A DNA stretch of 64,000 bases from DASXMT01 sp963812965. Lineage in GTDB: Bacteria; Actinomycetota; Acidimicrobiia; Acidimicrobiales; RAAP-2. Positions 1-8,587 of this stretch are shown here, piece after piece. The notes under the pieces are model-generated. The model did not search any database and was not told the DNA's origin. It worked only from the letters and a program-made list of their open reading frames with translations. The first letter of the stretch is position 1, and the number at the start of each line of letters is the position of its first letter. The stretch covers positions 124,001 through 188,000 of the forward strand of contig CAWEXG010000011.1 in the NCBI GenBank assembly GCA_963812965.1. The letters run 5' to 3'. The position numbers and the translations under genes are program-made.

Positions 1-319
1 TCCCGGTGAGGTCGATGCTGTTAGCGAACCCTCCGGTGGCGGCGGCGTTGGCCATGACCAGTGCCTCCTGGTCGACGACGGTGTCCCAGGGCAGATCGGT
101 CTCACCGTTCCACTGAGCGTTCTTCGCCTTCTCGTACAGCTTGTTGAGCTTTGGCCGAGCCCCCTTCTCGTAGTCCCACGTGAACGTGGTGTTGACCTCG
201 TTGGGCACTTCGTGAAGACCGTCCGGGTCCTCGGCGCCGATCATCGACAGGACGGTTTCGAAATCGTGGACGTCGTCACGTCCGATGATGTCCTTGATGG
301 AACGCGTCTCGTCTGTCAT
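1..319 (-). CDS. N-terminal fragment of a conserved protein, possibly ferritin-like (runs off left edge)
   Basis: About 106 residues are visible, starting MTDETRSIKDIIG and including TFTWDYEKGARPKLNKLY and LPWDTVVDQEALV. The start ATG at 319 overlaps the stop of the upstream TetR gene (ATGA) and has a strong AGGAGG about 7 bases before it, so the two genes are probably translationally coupled. The wording of the fragment resembles actinobacterial ferritin-like diiron proteins, but the helices that would carry metal ligands lie beyond the window edge, so no function can be confirmed. Coupling to a TetR gene suggests that the regulator controls it. This is inference from position only. Confidence 0.45.
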   Translation of the reverse strand, partial: MTDETRSIKDIIGRDDVHDFETVLSMIGAEDPDGLHEVPNEVNTTFTWDYEKGARPKLNKLYEKAKNAQWNGETDLPWDTVVDQEALVMANAAATGGFANSIDLTG

Positions 320-1077
320 GGCACTTCCTCCTGGTCGGCAACTGCTAGAGCGCGGATCGGGCGCTCGGCGTAGAGAGTCGGACCGCCGGCATGGACCATG
401 GCGGGCCCACCGTCGTTCGCGGCGGCGTTTGTACCGGTGTTCGTACCGTCGTTCGCACCGTCGGGCAGACCGAACGAGCGGATACCGGGGATCATGAAGG
501 TGTCCACCAGGTGGCGAACACGTCGAGGGTCGGCCATGTCGACGCCGACTGCCGGCACGAGTAGGTACGAGAGGACGATGCGGGCCGCCCACTCCCCCAC
601 TCGACGCGCTTCGTCCATATCCATCCACCGGGCCAGGAACGGAGCCATGAAGCCACCGGTCGTCAGCAGCAGCTGGTCACCTCGGTCGAATGCCAGTGCA
701 CGGAGCACGATCTCGGGCTCGTGATCGATCAAGTACCGCACCGCAGGGTGCTCGGAGATCCGGCTCGCTGCCTCGACCATGCCGGAGACCAGTACGTCGG
801 ACAGGTCGTCCGACTCGCCCATCGTGGCTCCCAATGCAGAGAACAGCCGACCCACCTCGGTGTCGACCACCGCTACCAACACCGAGTCCTTGCCCTGTGG
901 GAATGCCCGGTAGACGGTGGCCCGGGAGAGCCCCGACTCACGGGCGATATCGTCCACCGTGGTCTTGGACACCCCCTGACGGGCCAGACAGCGCAGCGCT
1001 CCGTCCACGATGCGCACCCGTTGGGGCGACGTCGTGTTGCCGAGGTACACGGAAGCAACACTGGCGGATCTCACCAC
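316..1077 (-). CDS. TetR/AcrR family transcriptional regulator
   Basis: A 253-residue protein with a TetR-type helix-turn-helix at about residues 39-59 (TTVDDIARESGLSRATVYR), followed by a helical ligand-binding region with no recognisable specificity. The last 40 or so residues are low complexity, rich in N, G, T and A (DGANDGTNTGTNAAAND), which is unusual for the family and is probably a disordered tail. The start is GTG at 1077, with a second GTG directly after it. It sits 32 bases downstream of another TetR gene whose DNA-recognition helix is nearly identical, so the two may share operators. It likely represses its own operon, including the coupled downstream gene. The ligand is unknown. 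Confidence 0.85.
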   Translation of the reverse strand: MVRSASVASVYLGNTTSPQRVRIVDGALRCLARQGVSKTTVDDIARESGLSRATVYRAFPQGKDSVLVAVVDTEVGRLFSALGATMGESDDLSDVLVSGMVEAASRISEHPAVRYLIDHEPEIVLRALAFDRGDQLLLTTGGFMAPFLARWMDMDEARRVGEWAARIVLSYLLVPAVGVDMADPRRVRHLVDTFMIPGIRSFGLPDGANDGTNTGTNAAANDGGPAMVHAGGPTLYAERPIRALAVADQEEVP

Positions 1078-1109
1078 GATGAAACACTAAGTCGATATTT
1101 GTCTCGTTG

Positions 1110-1685
1110 TCAACGACCTGGCTCTGGGCCAGCCACGATGCCGGCCAACAGCTCGGTTCGGACCAGTGTTGCGACCTGGAGTCGGTCGTCCAGGTCCCAT
1201 CGACCCGGGGCGTTCATGTACGAGAGGATCATCCGGGCAAGAAAGTCGGCGGCCTCCCGACAGTCGACGCCATCGGCCAGACCGTGCTGCTCGAGATACG
1301 GGACGAGGAACTCGGCAATGGCACCGAGGATCCGGTTGCTCTCGACCGTGAGCTTGGGGATCAGCACGTCCGGCTCGGTCCTGAGGATCATCTGCAGGAC
1401 CTCGTGCTCAGCCAGTGAGCGGTGGGCGAAGTACAAACCCCGCTCCATCACCTGCTCCAAGCTCGGTGCGTCATGGACTTCGTCGTACAGGCGGGCGAAG
1501 AACTGGAGGTACTCCCACGCCACCACAGCGTCGATGAGCTCGTCCCGTCCGCCGGGAAAGTAGCGGTACACGGTTGCCCGGGACACCCCTGCCTCCCGTC
1601 CGGCATCCTCGACCGTGGTCTTCGAGAGGCCCCACCGGGCGACGCAGGCGTAGGTCGCCTCCAGGATGCGCTGGCGGGTGTCCAC
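1110..1685 (-). CDS. TetR/AcrR family transcriptional regulator
   Basis: About 191 residues, the normal TetR length. The helix-turn-helix (TTVEDAGREAGVSRATVYR) lies at about residues 23-43, followed by YFPGGRDELIDAVV, which is typical of the family. The reading frame stays open far upstream into dapB. I place the start at GTG 1685 because it lies just after the dapB stop and has a purine-rich AAGAGAGG about 10 bases before it. The longer N-terminus would be dapB read out of frame. It is probably co-transcribed with dapB upstream and the second TetR gene downstream. The ligand-binding half gives no clue to its effector. Confidence 0.82.
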   Translation of the reverse strand: MDTRQRILEATYACVARWGLSKTTVEDAGREAGVSRATVYRYFPGGRDELIDAVVAWEYLQFFARLYDEVHDAPSLEQVMERGLYFAHRSLAEHEVLQMILRTEPDVLIPKLTVESNRILGAIAEFLVPYLEQHGLADGVDCREAADFLARMILSYMNAPGRWDLDDRLQVATLVRTELLAGIVAGPEPGR

Positions 1686-1702
1686 CGTCCGCCGGGCCTC
1701 TC

Positions 1703-2518
1703 TTAGAGCCCGAGCAGCGGCTCGAGCCCGATCGTCAGGCCGGGACGTGACGGCACCGCCTTGATGGCCACCACTACCCCGTCCATGAACGAGCTCCGGT
1801 CGTAAGCGTCGTGACGGATCGTCAGGCTCTGCCCTACCGATCCCAGCAGCACCTCTTGATGGGCGATCAGTCCCGGCAGGCGCACCGAGTGCACCCTGAC
1901 GCCACCAGGACCGGCACCACCACGAGCTTCGGGCAGCACGACCGTGGTCGTGCCGTCGTGCGGGTACTCGGTCTTGCCCTCCGTGATGCGTACCCTGGCC
2001 ATGCGCTCCGCCGTGCGCATCGCCGTGCCGGAAGGAGCGTCGACCTTGCCGTCGTGGTGCAGCTCGACGATCTCTGCACCGTCGAACCACGGCGCTGCGA
2101 GCTCGGCGAAGCGCATCATCAACACGGCACCGATGGCGAAGTTCGGTGCCAGCACGCAGTTGGGGGCATCGTGGTCCGGGCCACCGAACTGACGACCCAG
2201 GTCTTCGACGTCACCATCGCTGAACCCCGTCGTTCCCACTACGGTGTGGATCCCGGCGGCAGCACACCACGCCAGGCTGTCTCGAGCAGCGTCCGCGTAG
2301 GTGAAGTCCACCGCCACCTCGGCAGACGACCGGCGGAGCGCCTCCAGATCACCCTCCACCTGGAGACCGTTGCCGTCGGTCCCGATGACCTGACGGAGAT
2401 CGATACCGGCCAACTCGGGGTCGACCGCTGTCACCAGCTCGAGATCGGGGTCGGCCGATACTGTCCGGCAGACCTCCTGACCCATTCTGCCCCCGGCTCC
2501 GATCACCCCGACTCGCAT
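1703..2518 (-). CDS. dapB: 4-hydroxy-tetrahydrodipicolinate reductase
   Basis: Cytoplasmic enzyme that reduces 4-hydroxy-tetrahydrodipicolinate with NAD(P)H on the route to meso-diaminopimelate and lysine, and so feeds peptidoglycan. The Rossmann motif GVIGAGGRMGQ is at the N-terminus, VVGTTGFS in the middle, and the catalytic signature ELHHDGKVDAPSGTA at about residues 150-165, holding the catalytic His and Lys. Length (about 271 residues) is normal. I prefer ATG 2518 over GTG 2527 because AGGG lies at a better distance from it. Its position downstream of pnp and the M16 peptidase is conserved in actinobacteria. The gene is intact. Confidence 0.96.
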   Translation of the reverse strand: MRVGVIGAGGRMGQEVCRTVSADPDLELVTAVDPELAGIDLRQVIGTDGNGLQVEGDLEALRRSSAEVAVDFTYADAARDSLAWCAAAGIHTVVGTTGFSDGDVEDLGRQFGGPDHDAPNCVLAPNFAIGAVLMMRFAELAAPWFDGAEIVELHHDGKVDAPSGTAMRTAERMARVRITEGKTEYPHDGTTTVVLPEARGGAGPGGVRVHSVRLPGLIAHQEVLLGSVGQSLTIRHDAYDRSSFMDGVVVAIKAVPSRPGLTIGLEPLLGL

Positions 2519-2547
2519 GCGGATCACCCTACTGGCGAACTCGGCCG

Positions 2548-3804
2548 CTAGCCGAGGCCCAGCGCGTCCACATCGAACGACGACTCGTCGAACGGACCGA
2601 CGACAGAGAGCGAGCGCGGTGCCGAAGCGAGCGCGGTTGCGGCCGTCCGGACATCCTCGATGCTGACCGCTTCGAGCCGGGAGAGGATCTCGTCGACCTC
2701 GAGGATCTCGCCGTGCAGAAGGAGGCTGGTCCCGATCCGGCTCATCCGAGCGCCGGAGTCCTCCGAAGCCAGAAGCGTCTCCGCTCGCAGGTTGCCACGA
2801 GCAATAGCCAGCTCCCGTTCGGTAATCCCAGTGTCGCCCAGGGTCGCCAACTCGCCGACCACGATGTCGAGCACTTCGGCGACATGCTCGGGAGCCGTGC
2901 CGACCCCGATGGTGAGTGCGCCGGCGTCCGCGTAGGCGACCCGGTCCGACCAGACCGAGTACGCGAGTCCCCGGCGCTCCCGTATCTCTTGGAACAGTCG
3001 GCTCGAAAGCCCGCCGCCGAGAACGTGGTTGAGCACCGCCAGTGCATACCGCCGGTGATCGAACCGATCGATGGACCGAATACCGAGGACCAGGTGGGTC
3101 TGTTCGGTGGACCGGCGAGTGACCCGGAGCGGGAGCACCGTATCGCCAGGGGCGCTGCGAACAGGGTGCTGACCTCCGATGGTGCCGGTAAAGCGATCCT
3201 GCATACCTTGTGCAACTGCCTCGTGGGCGAGATCACCGGCAACAGAGGCCACCATGTTCCCCGGGCGGTAGTGCAGATCGAAGAAGTTGCGAATCTGCTC
3301 GGCCGTCATCTCCCGCACCGATGCTTCGGTGCCGAGCACCTCACGGCCAAGGGGATGGTCGGGAAAGAGCGCCGCCGAAGACTGCTCCGCTGCTTCGTCG
3401 GCGGGCTCGTCGGCGTGCATGAGGATCTCGTCGAGGATCACCTGTCGCTCCGCATCGAGGTCAACCGGCCGGAGAGCCGGCTGCCACATGATGTCGGAGA
3501 GGATGTCGAGACCGAGAGGCAGATGCTCGGCCAGGAGTCTTATGTAGAAGGAGGTGTACTCCTTCGTGGTGAAGGCGTTGAAGTCGCCCCCCACCTCGTC
3601 GACCGCTTCGGCGATGGCCGAGGCCGAACGGCCAGGTGTGCCCTTGAACAGCAGGTGCTCCAGGAAGTGGGAGGCACCGGCTCGCTCGACGCTCTCGTCT
3701 CGCGAGCCGGTGCCCACCCAGAACCCGATACAGACCGACCGGGCATCGACCATGTGCTCGGTGGCGAGCGCGATACCTGACGGCAGGACCTCGGTACGGA
3801 TCAC
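2548..3804 (-). CDS. M16 family zinc metallopeptidase (mitochondrial-processing-peptidase-like)
   Basis: About 418 residues, normal for the single-chain bacterial M16B peptidases. The zinc site is the inverted motif HFLEHLLFKGT (H-x-x-E-H), with the distal Glu ligand in ERQVILDEILMH about 75 residues later. The C-terminal M16 domain contains GGGLSSRLFQEIRERRGLAY, the conserved substrate-channel region. The frame is open upstream through the end of pnp, but that part is pnp read out of frame. GTG 3804, 32 bases after the pnp stop, is the most reasonable start, though no good ribosome site precedes it. The rpsO-pnp-M16-dapB order is the standard actinobacterial one (pepR in mycobacteria). The substrate is unknown. 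Confidence 0.9.
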   Translation of the reverse strand: MIRTEVLPSGIALATEHMVDARSVCIGFWVGTGSRDESVERAGASHFLEHLLFKGTPGRSASAIAEAVDEVGGDFNAFTTKEYTSFYIRLLAEHLPLGLDILSDIMWQPALRPVDLDAERQVILDEILMHADEPADEAAEQSSAALFPDHPLGREVLGTEASVREMTAEQIRNFFDLHYRPGNMVASVAGDLAHEAVAQGMQDRFTGTIGGQHPVRSAPGDTVLPLRVTRRSTEQTHLVLGIRSIDRFDHRRYALAVLNHVLGGGLSSRLFQEIRERRGLAYSVWSDRVAYADAGALTIGVGTAPEHVAEVLDIVVGELATLGDTGITERELAIARGNLRAETLLASEDSGARMSRIGTSLLLHGEILEVDEILSRLEAVSIEDVRTAATALASAPRSLSVVGPFDESSFDVDALGLG

Positions 3805-3835
3805 TGACGCTGTGGTCGGCTCGTTGAGCCTCTGA

Positions 3836-6272
3836 TCACCGGCGACGGCGTCCGCCTCGACGGCGATCTCCCCCACCGGACGACTGGTCGCTGGGGCCAG
3901 TCGCTGCTTCCGGGCCCAGCTCACCGAACTCTTCGACCAGCTCGGCTTCGAAGGCATCCTCGAACGACGCTGCCGTGGAAGACGGGGCCGCTGAACCGCT
4001 ACGGTCGCCACGGTCGCCACGGTCGCCACGGTCGCTGCGGTTGCCGCCATCGCCGCCTGAGTCGCCGCTCGACCCCTCCGTCGGCGCTGGGTCGCCGGTC
4101 AAAGACAGCGAGACCTTGCCCTGCGGATCGATGTCGTCGACCTTGACCTCCACCGATTGGCCCAGCTCGAGAACGTCCTCGACCCGCTCGACCCGCTTCC
4201 CACGCCCGATCTTCGAGATGTGGAGCAGGCCGTCCCGACCGGGAAGGATGTTGACGAACGCACCGAACTTCGTGATGTTGACCACCTTGCCCTGGTACGT
4301 GCCGCCGACCTCGGCCAGGGGTGGGTCGAGGATGGTGGCGATCCGCCGCCGTGCCTCTTCGACCGCGACGCCGTCCTTCGCCCCGATGGTCACCGTCCCG
4401 ACCATGCCGTCGTCGTCGACAGCGATGTCGGCACCGGTCTCCTGCTGGAGGGCGTTGATGACCTTGCCCTTGGGTCCGATGACCTCGCCGATCTTGTCCA
4501 TGGGGATCTCGAACGACACGATCTTCGGAGCGGCGTCGGCCGACCTGGTCCCGGGGTCCGTCGATGGCGGCTGCCATCACGTCGAGAATGGCAAGCCGTG
4601 CCTCCTTGGCCTGGTGTAGTGCGTTCGACAGCACGTCAGCGGGAAGGCCATCGATCTTCGTGTCCAACTGGAGCGCGGTGACCGAGTCCTTGGTCCCCGC
4701 CACCTTGAAGTCCATGTCACCGAAGGCGTCCTCGGTACCCAGGATGTCGGTGAGGGTGACGTACGTGCCTTCGTCGTAGACCAGGCCCATAGCGATCCCG
4801 GCCACCGGTGCCTTGAGAGGAACGCCGGCAGCCATCATCGACAGGGTCGACCCGCACACCGACGCCATCGAGGTGGAGCCGTTGGAAGCCAGGACGTCGG
4901 AGACGAGACGGAGGGTGTACGGGAAGTCCTCCTCGTAGGGGACGACGGGCAGGAGTGCCCGCTCGGCCAGCAGGCCATGGCCGATCTCCCGGCGCTTCGG
5001 TCCCCGCATGAAGCCGGTCTCGCCGGTAGAGAACGGGGGGAAGTTGTAGTGATGCATGTAACGCTTCGACTCGACCGGCGTGATGGTGTCGAGAAGCTGG
5101 TTCATACGGGGCATGCCCAGCGTCGTCACGTTGAGCACCTGGGTCTCTCCTCGCTGGAAGAGCGCCGAACCGTGAGCCGTGGGGAGCAGGTCCACCTCGG
5201 CCGAGAGCGGGCGGATCTGCGAGGTCGTACGACCGTCGATCCGCAGCCCCTCCTCGACGATCCGCTTGCGGACCAGCTTCTTGGTCAGGCCCTTGACCGC
5301 TGCCTTGATCTCGCCCTCACGATCGGGGAACTCGTCGGCCAGCGTCGTCACGATGTCGTTGGTCGATCTCGGCCAGTGCTCCGTTGCGCTCGGCCTTGGC
5401 CGTCAAGGCGTTCGCCTTGGAGACCGGATCGGTCCCAATCGCTGTGACCCGCTCCCACACATCGTCGCCGTAGTCGGAGAAGGTGGTGAACTCGAGAGGA
5501 GTGATGGGGCCACGTGCCTCGATGGTGGCGGCAACCAGCTGGCGCTGGAGCACGATCGACTCGCGGATCCAGGTCTTAGCCGCCTCGAGCCCTTCGGCCA
5601 GCACCTCCTCGGTCACCCTCGGGGCGCCTTCTTCGTAGAACTGCCACGAACGCTCGGTCCCGCCTGCCTCCACCATCATGATGGCGATCTCCGCGTCATC
5701 GGCGTCGCTCAGGGCCCGGCCCGCCACGACCAGCTCGAAGGTCGACGCATCGCCCTCCTGGAAGGTGGGATGCGGAATCCACGTCGCCCTCGACCGAGTA
5801 GGCGACTCGGACGGCGCCGATCGGACCGTCGAAGGGGATCCCGGAGAGCATCAGCGCAGCCGATGCGCTGTTGATGGCCAGGACGTCGTGAGGATTGACC
5901 TGGTCGGCGCCGAAGATCGTGCCCACGATGTGGACTTCGTTACGGAAGCCCTTGGGGAACGACGGCCGGAGCGGACGGTCGATCAGCCGGCAGGTGAGGA
6001 TGGCCTGGTCGGAGGACTTGCCCTCCCGACGGAAGAACGAGCCGGGGATCTTTCCGGCGGCGTAGGTCCGCTCCTCGATGTCGACGGTCAGCGGAAAGAA
6101 GTCCGTTCCCTCCCGGACCGACCGTGATGCCGTGGCCGTAGCCAGAAGGACGGTGTCGCCGATGCGTCCGACGAACGGCGCCGTCGGCCAGTTGGGCCAG
6201 CTTTCCCGTTTCGAAGGTGAGTGTGCGATCGGTACCACTGATGGGGGCCGATACGGTGATGGCGTCTGTCAT
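3836..6272 (-). CDS. pnp: Polyribonucleotide nucleotidyltransferase (PNPase), disrupted by four single-base insertions
   Basis: Phosphorolytic 3'-5' exoribonuclease of RNA turnover. The corrected protein is about 811 residues with two RNase PH domains (FFPLTVDIEERTYAAGKIPG; GETQVLNVTTLG), then a KH domain (IGEVIGPKGKVINALQQETG) and an S1 domain (GTYQGKVVNITKFGAFVNI). The tail is low complexity, with four GDR repeats and an arginine-rich end. The start ATG 6272 has AAGGAG before it. As written the frame breaks near 6174, 5782, 5361 and 4540. Each time one extra base must be skipped, and the joined protein then matches the family without gaps. Four independent breaks in such a conserved gene point to sequence errors, not decay. 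Confidence 0.93.
4002..4037. repeat. In-frame 9-base tandem repeat in the pnp tail
   Basis: Four copies of CGGTCGCCA (plus strand), the last one truncated. They encode Gly-Asp-Arg repeats in the disordered C-terminal tail of PNPase. The period is a multiple of three, so copy-number change would not shift the frame. Confidence 0.85.
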
Positions 6273-6430
6273 GACGCTCCTTGGGTGCTCGGGGGCGCCC
6301 CGAGCCAGTTCCCAGTGGTCGAACGCCCCACCCCCGTCTGAACGGGAGCCGAGTGATCGGCAACTGGTGACTGACCGAAGAGGGAGCCCTGTCTGGTCTG
6401 ATGAGCGCCGGTTCGCCACGCTGTGACGCT

Positions 6431-6462
6431 GCCGACGTACTGCCCGCCGCACCTAGGTCGGC
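6431..6462 (-). other. Inverted repeat between rpsO and pnp
   Basis: GCCGAC and GTCGGC arms of 6 bases with a 20-base loop, in the 235-base space between rpsO and pnp. In Escherichia coli this space carries an RNase III processing hairpin upstream of pnp. A similar role here is only an inference, as the stem is short. Confidence 0.3.
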
Positions 6463-6473
6463 GGAATTGCCAT

Positions 6474-6493
6474 CGCCCGGCATAGGCCGGGCG
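6474..6493 (-). terminator. Hairpin just downstream of rpsO (attenuator or terminator without U tract)
   Basis: A perfect 8-base stem CGCCCGGC/GCCGGGCG with a 4-base loop, 14 bases past the rpsO stop. No T run follows on the minus strand, so it may be a weak or U-less terminator, or it may protect or help process the rpsO 3' end before pnp. Confidence 0.55.
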
Positions 6494-6507
6494 GAAGCGA
6501 GAACGTG

Positions 6508-6765
6508 TTAGCGACGGAGGCCGAGACGACTGATGATGGTCCGGTAGCGCTCGACGTCGTTGTCCTTGACGTAGTCCAGGAGACGGCGGCGGCGACCGAT
6601 GAGCTTCAACAGCCCTCGTCGGGTGTGATGATCGCCCTTGTGCACCTTGAGGTGCTCGGTGAGATGGGAGATGCGCTCGGTGAGGATCGCGATCTGCACC
6701 TCGGGTGAACCGGTGTCCGTCTCATGGAGACGGTGCTCGGTAATGGTGGCCTGCTTATCGGGCAT
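6508..6765 (-). CDS. rpsO: 30S ribosomal protein S15
   Basis: Small-subunit protein that binds 16S rRNA in the central domain. The protein is 85 residues, a little short of the usual 88-89, starting MPDKQATITEHRLHETDTGS. Family signatures are GSPEVQIAILTERISHLTEH, the HHTRRGLLKLIGRRRRLLDY block and the end RYRTIISRLGLRR. The start ATG 6765 is fixed by family alignment. AGAGG lies rather far upstream (about 14 bases). It is followed by pnp, as in most bacteria. Confidence 0.97.
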   Translation of the reverse strand: MPDKQATITEHRLHETDTGSPEVQIAILTERISHLTEHLKVHKGDHHTRRGLLKLIGRRRRLLDYVKDNDVERYRTIISRLGLRR

Positions 6766-6901
6766 GTGCGGGTAGATGACCTCTGGGATGTCCGTGTTGC
6801 CGGTGGCGAATCTCCAGAAGGCATGAACCACCGACAGGGGCCCTCCAATGGGGCGCACCTCAACGGAAGATGGTAGCAGAAGTCGCTGGTGCCGGGCGGA
6901 T

Positions 6902-6920
6902 TGACCGACTAGAACGGTCA
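6902..6920. terminator. Inverted repeat between the peroxiredoxin gene and rpsO
   Basis: TGACCG and CGGTCA arms with a 7-base loop, about 100 bases downstream of the peroxiredoxin stop and about 140 bases upstream of the rpsO start. It could end the peroxiredoxin transcript or be an operator for rpsO. The stem is short and there is no T run. Confidence 0.35.
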
Positions 6921-7020
6921 CGTCAACTCGGCCCCAACGACCGGATTCGTGCACCGCTATCGGAGTCGGCCCGGTGTGTAGCGAGACACCCGCAGGCCTG
7001 GCTCCCTCTGGGAGTGGAGC

Positions 7021-7656
7021 TTACCTGTTGGGTTGAGGGGTCAGCCGCAGGTACGGCTTCACCGCCTTGAAACCCTTGGGGAACTTCTCCTTGGCATCCT
7101 CGTCGGACACGGCGGGCACGATCACGACGTCGTCTCCGTCCTTCCAGTTCACCGGGGTGGCCACCTTGTAGTCGGCGGTGAGCTGGAGCGAATCGAGGAC
7201 ACGAATGATCTCGTCCACGTTGCGCCCGGTGGAGGCGGGATAGGTGAGGGTCAGCTTCACCTTCTTGTCCGGGCCGATGACGAACACCGATCGCACGGTC
7301 AGGGTGTCGTTGGCGTTCGGGTGGATCATGTCGTAGAGGTCGGCGACCTTGCGGTCCTCGTCCCCGATCAGGGGGAAGTTGAAGGCCGCACCCTGGGTCT
7401 CCTCGATGTCGCCGGCCCACTTGCCGTGCGAGTGCACGTCGTCGACGGACAGGCCGATGAGCTTCGTGTTGCGCTTGTCGAACTCGGACTTGGCCTTGGA
7501 GAAGGCACCCAGCTCGGTCGTGCAGATCGGGGTGAAGTCCTTCGGGTGCGAGAACAGGATTCCCCAGCTGTCACCGAGGTACTCGTGGAAATTGATGGTT
7601 CCCTCGGTCGTGTCTGCCGTGAAATCGGGGGCGGTGTCGCCCAGACGAATAGCCAT
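7021..7656 (-). CDS. 1-Cys peroxiredoxin (Prx6-type)
   Basis: Thiol peroxidase that reduces hydrogen peroxide and organic hydroperoxides in the cytoplasm. The protein is 211 residues with the peroxidatic site FSHPKDFTPICTTE near residue 45 (Thr and Cys of the PxxxT/SxxC motif), the RSVFVIGPDKKVKL strand and the long C-terminal arm typical of the Prx6 class (PVNWKDGDDVVIVPAVSDE). The frame stays open upstream to 7947, but ATG 7656 has a perfect AGGAGG seven bases before it and matches the family start MAIRLGDTAPDF. It is divergent from the HAD gene, with 181 bases between the starts. Confidence 0.95.
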   Translation of the reverse strand: MAIRLGDTAPDFTADTTEGTINFHEYLGDSWGILFSHPKDFTPICTTELGAFSKAKSEFDKRNTKLIGLSVDDVHSHGKWAGDIEETQGAAFNFPLIGDEDRKVADLYDMIHPNANDTLTVRSVFVIGPDKKVKLTLTYPASTGRNVDEIIRVLDSLQLTADYKVATPVNWKDGDDVVIVPAVSDEDAKEKFPKGFKAVKPYLRLTPQPNR

Positions 7657-7778
7657 GTGATGCTCCTCCTGTGTGCTGTGAGCGGGTTTGTGCGCCGGAT
7701 CGGTAGTAGAGACCCAGCGTAGACGATTCCGCTCGTATTGTCGACCGGAGAGGTCAAGTTTCCAGCTGGGACGAGGTT

Positions 7779-7812
7779 CTGCGAGAATCACCACTCGTGT
7801 GGACTCTCGCAG
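7779..7812. promoter_or_regulatory. Long interrupted inverted repeat upstream of the HAD gene
   Basis: Outer arms CTGCGAGA and TCTCGCAG (8 of 8 paired) enclose inner arms CCAC and GTGG around a TCGT loop. It lies 25 bases before the HAD start, in the divergent peroxiredoxin/HAD space. It could be a transcribed hairpin (attenuator) in the HAD leader or a two-part operator. The structure is seen; the function is not known. Confidence 0.5.
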
Positions 7813-7837
7813 ATGAGCCCGGCAACAGTGGGGAAAC

Positions 7838-8587
7838 ATGAGCGACATCGCCGCCTTCGATTTCGACGGAACGCTCACCACCGGTGGCAGCGTGTTCGCC
7901 TTTCTCACCGCCGTCCGGGGACGTCGGACGGTCCTGGCTGCCACCACGGCGCTGTCCTGGCGCCTGGCTCACGCTGCCGTGGCCGGTGGTGAGGTTGCCG
8001 ACCGTACGAAGGAGATGCTCTTCGTGCGGGTCTTGGCCGGGGTGAGCAGTGAGCAACTCGCATCGACATCTACCGACTTTGCCGAGCATCACCTGGCCAG
8101 CAAGGTGCGTGACGACGTGCACCGGCGTTTCGAGTGGCATCGTCAACGCGGGGACCGTATCGCCATCGTGTCGGCATCCCCGGAGTGCTACGTACGAGCG
8201 ATCGGAGCACGCCTGGGCGCCGACGAGGTGATCGCCACACGGCTCGAGACCACGCCGGACGGGCACCTGACCGGTCATTACGACGGCCACAACTGCCGTG
8301 GCGAGGAAAAGCTGCGCCGCTTACAGGCATGGATTGCAGAAAGCGATCGATCGAACCAGGTCGCAGAAAGCGACGGATCGGGCCTGCTCGCAGCAAGCGA
8401 TGGATCGAACCAGGTCGACAAGAAAGATCCCCCACCCCGGCTCTGGGCCTACGGCAACAGCCGAGGTGACCTGCGGATGCTCTCGGCAGCGGACATAGGG
8501 ATCGATGTGGGCCGGCTGGGTTCGATCGGGCGTCTTCGGGCCTTCAGCAGGCTCGGCGATCTTCGATCAGCCGAGATGACGCCGTGA
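7838..8587 (+). CDS. HAD-superfamily IB phosphatase (SerB-like)
   Basis: A 249-residue HAD subfamily IB hydrolase. Motif I is AFDFDGTLTTGGS (nucleophile Asp at residue 8), motif II is IVSASPECYV, and the acidic motif IV is YGNSRGD. The helical cap follows motif I, as in phosphoserine phosphatase and in lipid-linked HAD-IB phosphatases. Between the motif III Lys (RGEEKLRRL) and motif IV sits a 27-residue insert built of three 9-residue repeats (AESDRSNQV and variants). Its stop overlaps the GTG start of the next gene (GTGA), so the phosphatase and the lipid-flippase-like protein are made together. A lipid phosphate substrate is therefore likely but unproven. Start ATG 7838 follows GTGGGGAAAC. 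Confidence 0.85.
   Translation: MSDIAAFDFDGTLTTGGSVFAFLTAVRGRRTVLAATTALSWRLAHAAVAGGEVADRTKEMLFVRVLAGVSSEQLASTSTDFAEHHLASKVRDDVHRRFEWHRQRGDRIAIVSASPECYVRAIGARLGADEVIATRLETTPDGHLTGHYDGHNCRGEEKLRRLQAWIAESDRSNQVAESDGSGLLAASDGSNQVDKKDPPPRLWAYGNSRGDLRMLSAADIGIDVGRLGSIGRLRAFSRLGDLRSAEMTP
8336..8416. repeat. Three 27-base in-frame tandem repeats in the HAD gene
   Basis: Three diverged copies (8336-8362, 8363-8389, 8390-8416) of a unit beginning GCAGAAAGCGAT, each coding for nine residues. They form a loop inserted between motifs III and IV of the phosphatase. Confidence 0.85.

Noticed and set aside
1110..2090. 326-residue TetR protein starting inside dapB
   Set aside because: The N-terminal part is dapB in another frame; GTG 1685 after the dapB stop gives a normal TetR length.
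2548..4050. 500-residue version of the M16 peptidase
   Set aside because: The extra N-terminal residues are the antisense-frame reading of the pnp tail repeats; the family start is near 3804.
3836..6272. Programmed +1 frameshifting in pnp and other genes
   Set aside because: The sites share no codon or stop context, four occur in one gene, and deletions also occur elsewhere. An insertion-biased sequence error explains all of them.
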